Shown in pieces: positions 5,938 to 11,373 of a stretch of 11,373 bases of DNA. How positions within the stretch are numbered: the first letter of the stretch is position 1; every line of letters starts with the position of its first letter. This DNA is from Candidatus Eiseniibacteriota bacterium (lineage in GTDB: Bacteria > Eisenbacteria > RBG-16-71-46). Made by a program: the position numbers and the translations under genes. The stretch lies in contig VBOS01000519.1 of the NCBI GenBank assembly GCA_005893185.1, forward strand, positions 1 to 11,373. Reading direction: 5' to 3'. Below the pieces are notes generated by a model. It ran no database searches. It was given only the letters and a program-made list of their open reading frames with translations, and was not told the origin of the DNA.

Positions 5938-7497
5938 CTAGCGACTCACGAAATGACCCAGCGTGTACCACGAAGGCGCCTGGATCACTCCGATGTACAA
6001 GGCGATGACCAGTGCGAACACGGCCACCGCCAGAACCACGAGGTAGGTCGCCATCGCGTGCTGGAATCGGAGCAGCGGGTTTGCCGATGGCCCGGCGCGC
6101 TGGTCGCCGCGGTTGAGCCAGCGCTGGGTCGCCGGTCGGAAAAGGAGATAGACCTTGATCACGGAGTTGACCACCTGATTCACGTAGAGGAACAGCGGGA
6201 ACGATGGATTGATCCTCCCGGCATAAACATAGAGCGGCAGGGAAACCAGCAGCCGGGTCCACATGATCCAGGCCGCATAAGCGATGACGAAACCCCATTT
6301 GCCGGAGCACACGCTCAGCAGCACGGCGACGGGCCCGATGAGTCCCGTCCACATCGCAAGCCGCTGGTCCACGATGCACCACCAGATGAACCAGCCGACC
6401 TGCCGCGGGCCCAGCGCCGCGGCCCGCGCCCCATTCCGCAGCAGGTTCCCGGACCACCGCAGCAGGTTGAAGCGCATTCGCGCCACGCCCGTGCCCGCGA
6501 CGTGCTCGATCGTGTAGGCCATGGCGTCGGGTACGTAAAGCATGGTGGACCCGCCGGGCTTCTTGAGCAAGCTGTACCACGTGCTCTTGTCGTCCCCGGA
6601 GAGGAAGCGGATCCGGCCCCACAGCCAGTGATCGAGGTAGTCGGCCTCGACGATCCGGATGAAGTCTTCCTGGACCACGTCGGCGGCACGGAACACCGAG
6701 CAGCGCCCGGTGAGCGTCAGGATCTTGCCGGAGACGGAATGAGACTGCATCGTGAGGTGGCGCTGCGAGAACCGAAGGTCGAGCCAGGTGCGCATCCATT
6801 GTGGGCCGTGGACGATGGCTCGCTCGGCGGTTGTGACGGCGTCCAGCTTCGGCCGCGCGGCGAACAAGGGCAGACATTTGCGCAGGAACCCCGACTCCAG
6901 CACGCAATCCCCGTCCAGGAAGACGACGGGATCGTCCCCCGAGGCCCCTCCGCGAGAGATCGCACGCAGCGTGTAGCCGATGGCGTGGCGCTTACCGGGC
7001 CGGCTCTGGCGGACGATCACGACCTCGAGGTCCATGCCCATCGCCCTACGCGAGACGTATTCGCTCAGGATCCTCTCGTCCCACGCATCGCCCGTTCCCA
7101 CGTAGACGCGGGCCGCGACGCCGACGTTCCGGCATTCGGCGATGATGCTCTCGAAGACCTTCTCGGTGGTTTCCCGTCGCTCCTTGAACGTCGTGACCAT
7201 GAAGTACACGACCCTGGGCCGCCAGCCGGAATTCCAGAGCTGGTCGGCGTGGCGCCGGAGCCGCGGGAAGAGGAAGAAGCGGTAGAGGGTCGCGCGGATC
7301 GCGTGCGTCATCCACCACAGGTAGCGCCAGACGGCGATCCCGCCGACCGCGAACAGGACGCGCCCCCGCATGCGGTGCGTCGTCTCCGCCGGCACGCAAT
7401 AGGAGAGCGTGACCGCCACCGCGATGTAGATGAGGAGCCCGTAGACGTCGCGCAGCCGGAGCTGGAATCGCACCGGCCGGAGGGGCGCACTCACCAT
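5938..7497 (-). CDS. alg8: Alg8-like processive family-2 glycosyltransferase (exopolysaccharide synthase)
   Basis: This 519-residue inner-membrane synthase polymerises a sugar chain from nucleotide-sugar donors and feeds it across the membrane. Two membrane helices lie near 19-35 and 46-62. The cytosolic GT-A domain carries YFMVTTFKERRETT (98-111), PGKRHAIGYTLRAI, the metal-binding DGD at 195-197 in VVFLDGDCVL, LTGRCSVFR (262-270), and GDDKSTW (301-307). Further helices follow near 368-395, 401-424 and 484-505. The order GKRHA, DGD, TGR-x-SVFR, GDDKS-x-W and DQR-x-x-MWT is that of alginate synthase Alg8 rather than cellulose synthase (no Q-x-x-RW). Length is close to Alg8 (about 494). I chose the ATG at 7497 because it overlaps the upstream stop in ATGGTGA, implying translational coupling; a GTG at 7536 is possible. 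The sugar need not be mannuronate. Confidence 0.82.
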   Translation of the reverse strand: MVSAPLRPVRFQLRLRDVYGLLIYIAVAVTLSYCVPAETTHRMRGRVLFAVGGIAVWRYLWWMTHAIRATLYRFFLFPRLRRHADQLWNSGWRPRVVYFMVTTFKERRETTEKVFESIIAECRNVGVAARVYVGTGDAWDERILSEYVSRRAMGMDLEVVIVRQSRPGKRHAIGYTLRAISRGGASGDDPVVFLDGDCVLESGFLRKCLPLFAARPKLDAVTTAERAIVHGPQWMRTWLDLRFSQRHLTMQSHSVSGKILTLTGRCSVFRAADVVQEDFIRIVEADYLDHWLWGRIRFLSGDDKSTWYSLLKKPGGSTMLYVPDAMAYTIEHVAGTGVARMRFNLLRWSGNLLRNGARAAALGPRQVGWFIWWCIVDQRLAMWTGLIGPVAVLLSVCSGKWGFVIAYAAWIMWTRLLVSLPLYVYAGRINPSFPLFLYVNQVVNSVIKVYLLFRPATQRWLNRGDQRAGPSANPLLRFQHAMATYLVVLAVAVFALVIALYIGVIQAPSWYTLGHFVSR

Positions 7498-9098
7498 CGG
7501 GCCAAGGATCTTATGGATGCAATCATCTGATTCCACTGGCTCGTCATCTGCTCTTTCTCCATGGTCACCACCGCCGGCATCCCGGACCGCAGCGAGATCT
7601 TGTCATCGGGAGACAGATGGTCGAGCGCGATGCTCATCCACGCCGTGCGGTCCGAGAGGCCGCCCCAGGCGGGACGCAGGGCCGGATTCGTGAGCAGAGG
7701 ATTCGCCAGAAGGTTGGCCCGATCCACGCGCTCCACGGTGGCCGGGTAGCTACGTCCGAGCGCGGGAATCTGGACGGTCACGCGCGCGCCCACCTTCACC
7801 CGGGTCACTTCGTCCTGGCTCAGCAGGGCCTGAATACGCGGGGCCTCGACCATGTGCTCGATGAATGCGATCTCTTCGCCCCGGCCGACCGTGCTCCCCG
7901 CGCCCTTGACGACGCGGACGACCGATCCGGCGAACGGCGCCCGACAGGTCAGCTGGGTGGCGCGGGCCTCAGCGGCCTCGAGCCGCTCCTCCGCCAGCCG
8001 TGCCCGGACGCGGGCGCCATCCTCGGCGCCGCGGAGTTGAGGCCCCTCGTCCACCAATCGGAGACCGTCGTAGAAGATCCCGATCCCGGCGGCGCGCACA
8101 GCTTCGTCGGCAATCTTGAGCTCGGCCATCGTCTCCTCGAGGGCTCCCTTGGCCCGCGCGTACTCCGACTTGGCCTGGTCCATGATCGCCTCGCTCTCGA
8201 GCCCGTCGTTGAAGACGGACTGGACGCGGTCGAGGTGGTTCTTCGCGTTGGCGCATTCGCCGCGGGCGGCCTCCACGCGCTTGGTAGCGACGATCTGCTT
8301 GTTCGCGGTGATGCTCTTGTAGACGTCGATCCTCTGATTCCCCGAGCTACGTGCGGCCTGGGCCGTCAACAGGTCCGCGCGGGCCCGATCCCGATCGAGC
8401 CGGGCCTCCTCCAGGTCGCGGCTGGTCGCTTCGTCCACCACGGAGAAGACCTTCTCGTTCTGCGCGACCGTCTGCCCCTCACGGACGTAGATCTCGCTGA
8501 TCCTTCCCGTCCCGACCGACACGAGCGATTCGATCGGCCGGGCGACCACGGCCGTCTGAACCTCGAGATGGAAGAAGCTCCGATAGATCGCGAGCAGGGC
8601 GAATCCGAGCACGATCGGACCGATGATGAGATAGAGCAGAGAGCGGCCGGCCAGCTCGCGTGTCCGCTGCCAGGTGCTGGCGGGGTGGCTCGGCAGCGCC
8701 GGGGCGGGCAGCGAATGGAGCGGGATGTCGAGGTGCCGGATGGTGTCGCCGACCACACCGATCTGCCCGCTCACGAGCCCCGAGAGAAAGTGCTTCAGCA
8801 ACTCCTGCTCTCGCTCTCCCAGTTCCAAGTATCGTGCCGCCAGCGTTTCGGTATCGGGTTCCACGCGACAGACCTCGATCTTCGCGTTGAACCCGACCTC
8901 GAACCCGTGGAAGTTCAGCATGAAGCGCACGGACCGCTGATCGCCGGGGCCGGCCGAGCCGCGATAGCCCTGGATGCAGAATCCCCCGGGGCTCCATTGC
9001 AGCGTCTCGTAGCGAACGTTGTCGAGAATCACGGCCGCGGGAGCCGTGACTCGGTCGTGCTTCCGTAACGAGGGCGGATCGAATCGAACGATGGCCAT
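7491..9098 (-). CDS. alg44: Alg44-like PilZ-HlyD fusion, c-di-GMP-responsive polymer export protein
   Basis: This 535-residue protein is first in the operon. Residues 1-125 form a PilZ-like domain with RKHDR (R12, R16) and QWSPGG at 34-39. The usual motif is D/N-x-S-x-x-G, so Gln34 replaces the Asp/Asn. One membrane helix spans about 153-171. The periplasmic part is a membrane-fusion/HlyD arm. It has a first lipoyl half (about 190-220, GTGRISEIYVREGQTV), a long alpha-hairpin (about 222-382, rich in Ala, Arg, Glu), a second lipoyl half (CRAPFAGSVVRVVKGAGSTV, 385-404) and a beta-barrel (about 415-512). In alginate producers, Alg44 binds c-di-GMP through PilZ to switch on Alg8, and its periplasmic arm contributes to export. 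The Pseudomonas protein is about 389 residues; the extra length here lies mainly in the hairpin. The ATG at 9098 has GAGGG 7 bases upstream. The fusion and its neighbour make the assignment strong; c-di-GMP binding is less certain. Confidence 0.82.
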   Translation of the reverse strand: MAIVRFDPPSLRKHDRVTAPAAVILDNVRYETLQWSPGGFCIQGYRGSAGPGDQRSVRFMLNFHGFEVGFNAKIEVCRVEPDTETLAARYLELGEREQELLKHFLSGLVSGQIGVVGDTIRHLDIPLHSLPAPALPSHPASTWQRTRELAGRSLLYLIIGPIVLGFALLAIYRSFFHLEVQTAVVARPIESLVSVGTGRISEIYVREGQTVAQNEKVFSVVDEATSRDLEEARLDRDRARADLLTAQAARSSGNQRIDVYKSITANKQIVATKRVEAARGECANAKNHLDRVQSVFNDGLESEAIMDQAKSEYARAKGALEETMAELKIADEAVRAAGIGIFYDGLRLVDEGPQLRGAEDGARVRARLAEERLEAAEARATQLTCRAPFAGSVVRVVKGAGSTVGRGEEIAFIEHMVEAPRIQALLSQDEVTRVKVGARVTVQIPALGRSYPATVERVDRANLLANPLLTNPALRPAWGGLSDRTAWMSIALDHLSPDDKISLRSGMPAVVTMEKEQMTSQWNQMIASIRSLARW

Positions 9099-9535
9099 GA
9101 TTAGGCCCTCGGATCGGCGCGCGTGGGGTCAATCCGCTCATCCGCCCGGAAGGAAGAATCGCGCTCGGCGGGCAATGAGGGCTCGCGCATGCTCGAGCAC
9201 CTCCGTCGCAGCGACGGGCAGAGCGGGTGTCCGAGTTCGGACGATCGTGCGAAATTTGGTGCGAGAGGTCGCATGTTGGGCAAGAGCAAGGGTGCGCGCC
9301 GCCGACGGCCCAATGATCCTAAGGAGATCCCGGGCCGCCCTGCGGATTACGATTGCGAATGCCTCTCCCTGGCGACTCTGCAGAGGAATTCATACCAGAA
9401 GAATCGCAGAGTTGCCATGAGAAACGGCGGAATCCGGACCGGCTCCCCCCCGGGAGACAAGGAGCGGATGCGGCCGTGACCGCAGGGAGACCTTGATAAA
9501 CGCCCGCGGGACCAGGGGGGAGCCCCGCGCGGCCC
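9099..9535. other. Long gene-free stretch upstream of the polysaccharide operon
   Basis: No open frame in this 437-base stretch looks coding; candidates on both strands are Arg/Ser/Pro-rich and lack Shine-Dalgarno sequences. It must hold the promoter of the alg44-like operon and the end of the lemA transcript. Reading the minus strand, the most AT-rich part (about 9340-9420) contains TGGTATGAAT, a possible extended -10 (TATGAA is the complement of 9389-9394), but no good -35. If used, it would give a leader near 290 bases. A 10-bp palindrome CTCTGCAGAG lies at 9376-9385, just downstream of that -10. I could not match a c-di-GMP riboswitch. Confidence 0.35.
9441..9524. repeat. 10-bp perfect inverted repeat downstream of lemA
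   Basis: GGCTCCCCCC (9441-9450) is exactly complementary to GGGGGGAGCC (9515-9524), with 64 bases between. The right arm begins 11 bases past the lemA stop. The enclosed sequence can itself fold in part (for example CCCGCGGG at 9503-9510). It could be a long stem-loop ending lemA transcription or a paired site in the promoter region of the next operon. No T-run is present, so the role is open. Confidence 0.35.
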
Positions 9536-10114
9536 TCAGCTTGCGGCCGCGAAGCGGATTTCCACGTCCTGGCGGTCGGTCTCGTCTACCTTGAACAGCT
9601 CCGCCGGGCCGAGAGCCAGCCAGTTCGCGACGATGGCGTCCGGGATCTGCTGAATCCGTGTGTTATAGGTGGTCACGGTGTCGTTATAGAACTCGCGGCG
9701 ATCGGCGATCTGATTCTCGATCTGGCTAATACGGGTCTGAAGCTGCAGGAAGGACTGATCGGCCTTGAGGTTGGGATAGGCTTCAGCCACCGCGAACATC
9801 TTGCCCAGCGCGCGCGTCAGCATCCCCTCGGCCTCGGCGCGCTCTCCCACGCTCCGGGCGCTCATCAGCGCAGAGCGCGCCTCGCTCAGCTTGTCGAACA
9901 CGGCGCGCTCGTGCTGCATGTATTGCTCGCAAGTCTTGACGAGCTTGGGCAGCTCGTCGTGCCGCTGCTTCAAGAGCACGTCGATGTTGGCCCACGAGCG
10001 GCCGATGTTGTTCTTCATCGCGATCAGGCCGTTGTAGATCGAGACTCCATAGCCGATCAGGCCGAACACCGTGAAGCCGATCGCAACGGTGACGAGGATC
10101 TCTCCGGGATGCAT
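9536..10114 (-). CDS. lemA: LemA family membrane protein
   Basis: This 192-residue protein has the usual LemA length and order. A single N-terminal membrane helix (about 5-26) leaves a short tail outside. The family signature follows directly: YNGLIAMKNNIGRSWANIDVLLKQRHDELPKLV (27-59 region). A long four-helix body comes next, with AVAEAYPNLKADQSFLQLQTRISQIENQIADRREFYND, another family hallmark, and a closing segment NTRIQQIPDAIVANWLALGPAELFKV. LemA proteins are widespread and structurally defined, but their cellular task is unknown. An excellent Shine-Dalgarno (GGAGGTGA) about 5 bases upstream fixes the ATG at 10114. The GIDE-domain gene ends 48 bases upstream on the same strand, so the two are very probably co-transcribed, a pairing seen in other bacteria. 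Confidence 0.93.
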   Translation of the reverse strand: MHPGEILVTVAIGFTVFGLIGYGVSIYNGLIAMKNNIGRSWANIDVLLKQRHDELPKLVKTCEQYMQHERAVFDKLSEARSALMSARSVGERAEAEGMLTRALGKMFAVAEAYPNLKADQSFLQLQTRISQIENQIADRREFYNDTVTTYNTRIQQIPDAIVANWLALGPAELFKVDETDRQDVEIRFAAAS

Positions 10115-10147
10115 CGGTCACCTCCGATTGCCAAGAGTAACACCGGC

Positions 10148-10161
10148 CGCAGCCGGCTGCG
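10148..10161. repeat. 14-bp palindrome between GIDE and lemA genes
   Basis: CGCAGCCGGCTGCG is self-complementary and lies immediately after the GIDE gene stop (10163-10165 on the complementary strand) within the 48-base gap before lemA. It can also fold as CCGGC/GCCGG (10143-10156). It may tune relative expression of the two genes; chance formation in GC-rich DNA is quite possible. Confidence 0.2.
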
Positions 10162-10162
10162 T

Positions 10163-10996
10163 TCAATGCTGGATGGCCCCTGATCCAAGCGCGTGGAGCC
10201 AGTAGCCAAGGCCCAAGAGCCCGACCACCGGCCCCCCCACCAGCTTGGCGAAGGCCTTGAGCCCAAGCCCGGTTGTGAGGTCGCGCTCGGAGTCCTGGCT
10301 GATGACGAACGTCCTCTCGCTGTCTCCGCGGCGAATCACAGCTGCCACTTGCCGGTCCTCCCCGCGCACGCGGCGCGCGCGCCACTCGTCGGTGCCGGTC
10401 GCGGCCAGCTCCTCGCTCTCCTCGGCCGCCATCTCCACGCCTTCCGACACCGTGAGCGCCACCGCCGGCGCCGTGGCCGTGCCCATCACGTAGACACGCG
10501 CGCCCTCCTCGAGCACCCGCTCGCGAAAGCGCAGCATCCCGAGCCGCCACAGGTACTGACGGAATCCGAGCGTGCTCACGTAGTTCGAATAGCATTCGGG
10601 CAGCGCCAAACCCGCGCACACCTCCTCGACCCCAAAGTGGACGCGACAGTCCGCGTCATACGGAAGGACCAACGCGACCCCCGTGTCGTCGTGCAGGAAG
10701 AACGGATGACCCGACGTGGCCCGGTGAACTACGGTCCACGTGTTCCTGCGGCCCCGAATGGAGATGTCCACGTTCCAGCAGGCGCACGTGCGTCCCGAGA
10801 AGGGCGCAGCCACCATGCTGCGGCACCCGATCACGCCGTTCACCTCCGCGAGCCCCATGGCCACGGAGCGGATGCGCGAGGTCGGCGTGTTCTCGATCAG
10901 CCGCTTGAGGCGCAGGTCGCGAAATCCCGCGACGCACAGCGCCGCCGCGCTGGCGGCCGCCAAGGCGGCGATCACCGATCCGTGATCGAGGCTCAT
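10163..10996 (-). CDS. GIDE-domain (MUL1-like) membrane protein, LemA partner
   Basis: This 277-residue protein has an N-terminal membrane helix (about 8-25) and a second helix near the C-terminus (about 252-270, GPVVGLLGLGYWLHAL). Between them is a domain resembling the GIDE/MUL1 family: IENTPTSRIRSVAMGLAEVNGVIGC (35-59 region), CACWNVDISI, an acidic HDDTGVALV segment, and RTFVISQDSERDL (about 227-239) just before the last helix. Databases often label bacterial members 'E3 ubiquitin ligase' because eukaryotic MUL1 carries this domain. No RING finger is present here, so that label should not be taken as function. Its start ATG overlaps the previous gene's stop in ATGA, and lemA follows 48 bases on, so the three genes look like one transcript. 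The domain call rests on motif pattern only. Confidence 0.65.
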   Translation of the reverse strand: MSLDHGSVIAALAAASAAALCVAGFRDLRLKRLIENTPTSRIRSVAMGLAEVNGVIGCRSMVAAPFSGRTCACWNVDISIRGRRNTWTVVHRATSGHPFFLHDDTGVALVLPYDADCRVHFGVEEVCAGLALPECYSNYVSTLGFRQYLWRLGMLRFRERVLEEGARVYVMGTATAPAVALTVSEGVEMAAEESEELAATGTDEWRARRVRGEDRQVAAVIRRGDSERTFVISQDSERDLTTGLGLKAFAKLVGGPVVGLLGLGYWLHALGSGAIQH

Positions 10997-11373
10997 CGCC
11001 CGACGGGGCCTCGCATGAGATCGACCGCCAGCGCGAGGTAGATCAGCCCAAGGAGGCTGAGGAGCGGACCGAGCGCCAGCCCCGCGATGCGGATCGCCGG
11101 GACGGCCACGTGCCGGGGTTCGGGAGGGCGATCGGAGACCAGCAGGTATCCCAGCGGATCGCCGGCGCCGATGCTCAGATCGAATCCGGGAGTCGGCGAG
11201 AACGCCGTCAGCCTGTGCTCGGCCGCGGACGCGCGCTCGCGTGCTGCCCCGATGCCGGCCGCGATCTGCATGGCGTCGTCGGTTCCGGTGCGCGCCACGT
11301 CGAGCGCTTCGGCGAGCCGCGCCATCTGGGCGTCACGCACGTGGCCCACGACGTGACATTCGACGCCTTCGAG
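10993..11373 (-). CDS. C-terminal part of a membrane protein resembling the neighbouring GIDE protein (partial, runs off the right edge)
   Basis: The frame is open to the right edge of the window and a start lies beyond it; internal GTG codons (for example at 11349) are not convincing starts because the reading continues smoothly upstream (LEGVECHVVGHVRD). The visible 126 residues include an Ala-rich helical stretch (DAMQIAAGIGAARERASAAEH). GDPLGYLLVSDRPPEP follows, and then a hydrophobic helix IRIAGLALGPLLSLLGLIYLAL close to the C-terminus. The order of an LLVSD-type strand, a linker and a GP-x-x-x-LLGL-x-Y helix mirrors the C-terminal part of the next gene (VISQDSE, then GPVVGLLGLGYWL). This may therefore be a divergent paralogue. 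It ends in an ATGA overlap with that gene. Function is unknown. Confidence 0.6.
   Translation of the reverse strand, partial: LEGVECHVVGHVRDAQMARLAEALDVARTGTDDAMQIAAGIGAARERASAAEHRLTAFSPTPGFDLSIGAGDPLGYLLVSDRPPEPRHVAVPAIRIAGLALGPLLSLLGLIYLALAVDLMRGPVGR

Noticed and set aside
5900..6907. Long minus-strand extension of the propeller gene to an 809-residue protein
   Set aside because: The extension lies over the Alg8-like coding sequence in another frame and is Arg/His-rich. The signal peptide and Shine-Dalgarno near 5899-5905 mark the true N-terminus.
5872..7530. 552-residue plus-strand open frame opposite the alg8-like gene
   Set aside because: The minus-strand frame contains every expected glycosyltransferase motif. 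The plus-strand frame is low-complexity Arg/Pro/His/Asp.
9400..9420. Possible sigma-54 promoter on the minus strand (TGGCA followed by GC)
   Set aside because: The GG and GC elements are about 9 bases apart rather than the required spacing for -24/-12.
9123..9479. 118-residue plus-strand open frame in the lemA-alg44 spacer
   Set aside because: It starts at a GTG with no Shine-Dalgarno, is Arg/Ser/Gly-rich and matches no family I know. A non-coding regulatory spacer is more likely.
10163..10996. Ubiquitin ligase activity for the GIDE-domain protein
   Set aside because: The ligase role of MUL1 depends on a RING finger. None is present here, so only the shared GIDE-type domain is claimed.

Overview
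The window is GC-rich throughout, with coding on both strands, strong GC-driven shadow reading frames and no RNA gene, IS element, CRISPR array or phage gene that I can see. The genes point to a Gram-negative-type bacterium with a c-di-GMP-controlled envelope polysaccharide machine. The phylum cannot be fixed from this sequence; a high-GC, poorly sampled lineage is plausible but is only a guess.

Left part (1-4436, plus strand): a small membrane-type hypothetical protein at the left edge; a 60-residue Cys-rich zinc-ribbon protein; an NmrA-like NAD(P)-binding protein broken by an internal deletion; then a stress pair, a small heat-shock protein (Hsp20) followed 38 bases later by an ATP-dependent Lon protease. 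The Lon reading frame is also broken. About 40 bases encoding a conserved stretch at the start of the protease domain are missing, so the Ser-Lys catalytic domain lies in a different frame from the ATPase. Two frame-breaking deletions in otherwise well-preserved genes within 4 kb suggest either assembly error or recent gene damage.

Middle part (4478-9098, minus strand, read right to left): a three-gene operon. It starts with an Alg44-like protein (PilZ c-di-GMP domain, one membrane helix, HlyD/membrane-fusion periplasmic arm). Next is an Alg8-like processive family-2 glycosyltransferase, whose start overlaps the alg44 stop in ATGGTGA. Last is a signal-peptide-bearing protein made of about six beta-propeller-like repeats. 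This looks like the core of a c-di-GMP-gated exopolysaccharide synthesis and export system, with the Alg44/Alg8 order reversed relative to Pseudomonas. An uncharacterised secreted propeller sits where alginate-modifying genes would be expected. It converges on lon across a 41-base gap holding a GC hairpin.

A 437-base stretch without a convincing gene (9099-9535) separates this operon from the right part (9536-11373, minus strand). The right part is a LemA-family gene preceded by a GIDE-domain membrane protein. That gene overlaps by ATGA a partial gene running off the right edge, whose C-terminal half resembles the GIDE protein. LemA plus GIDE-type proteins form a recurrent but functionally obscure membrane module.
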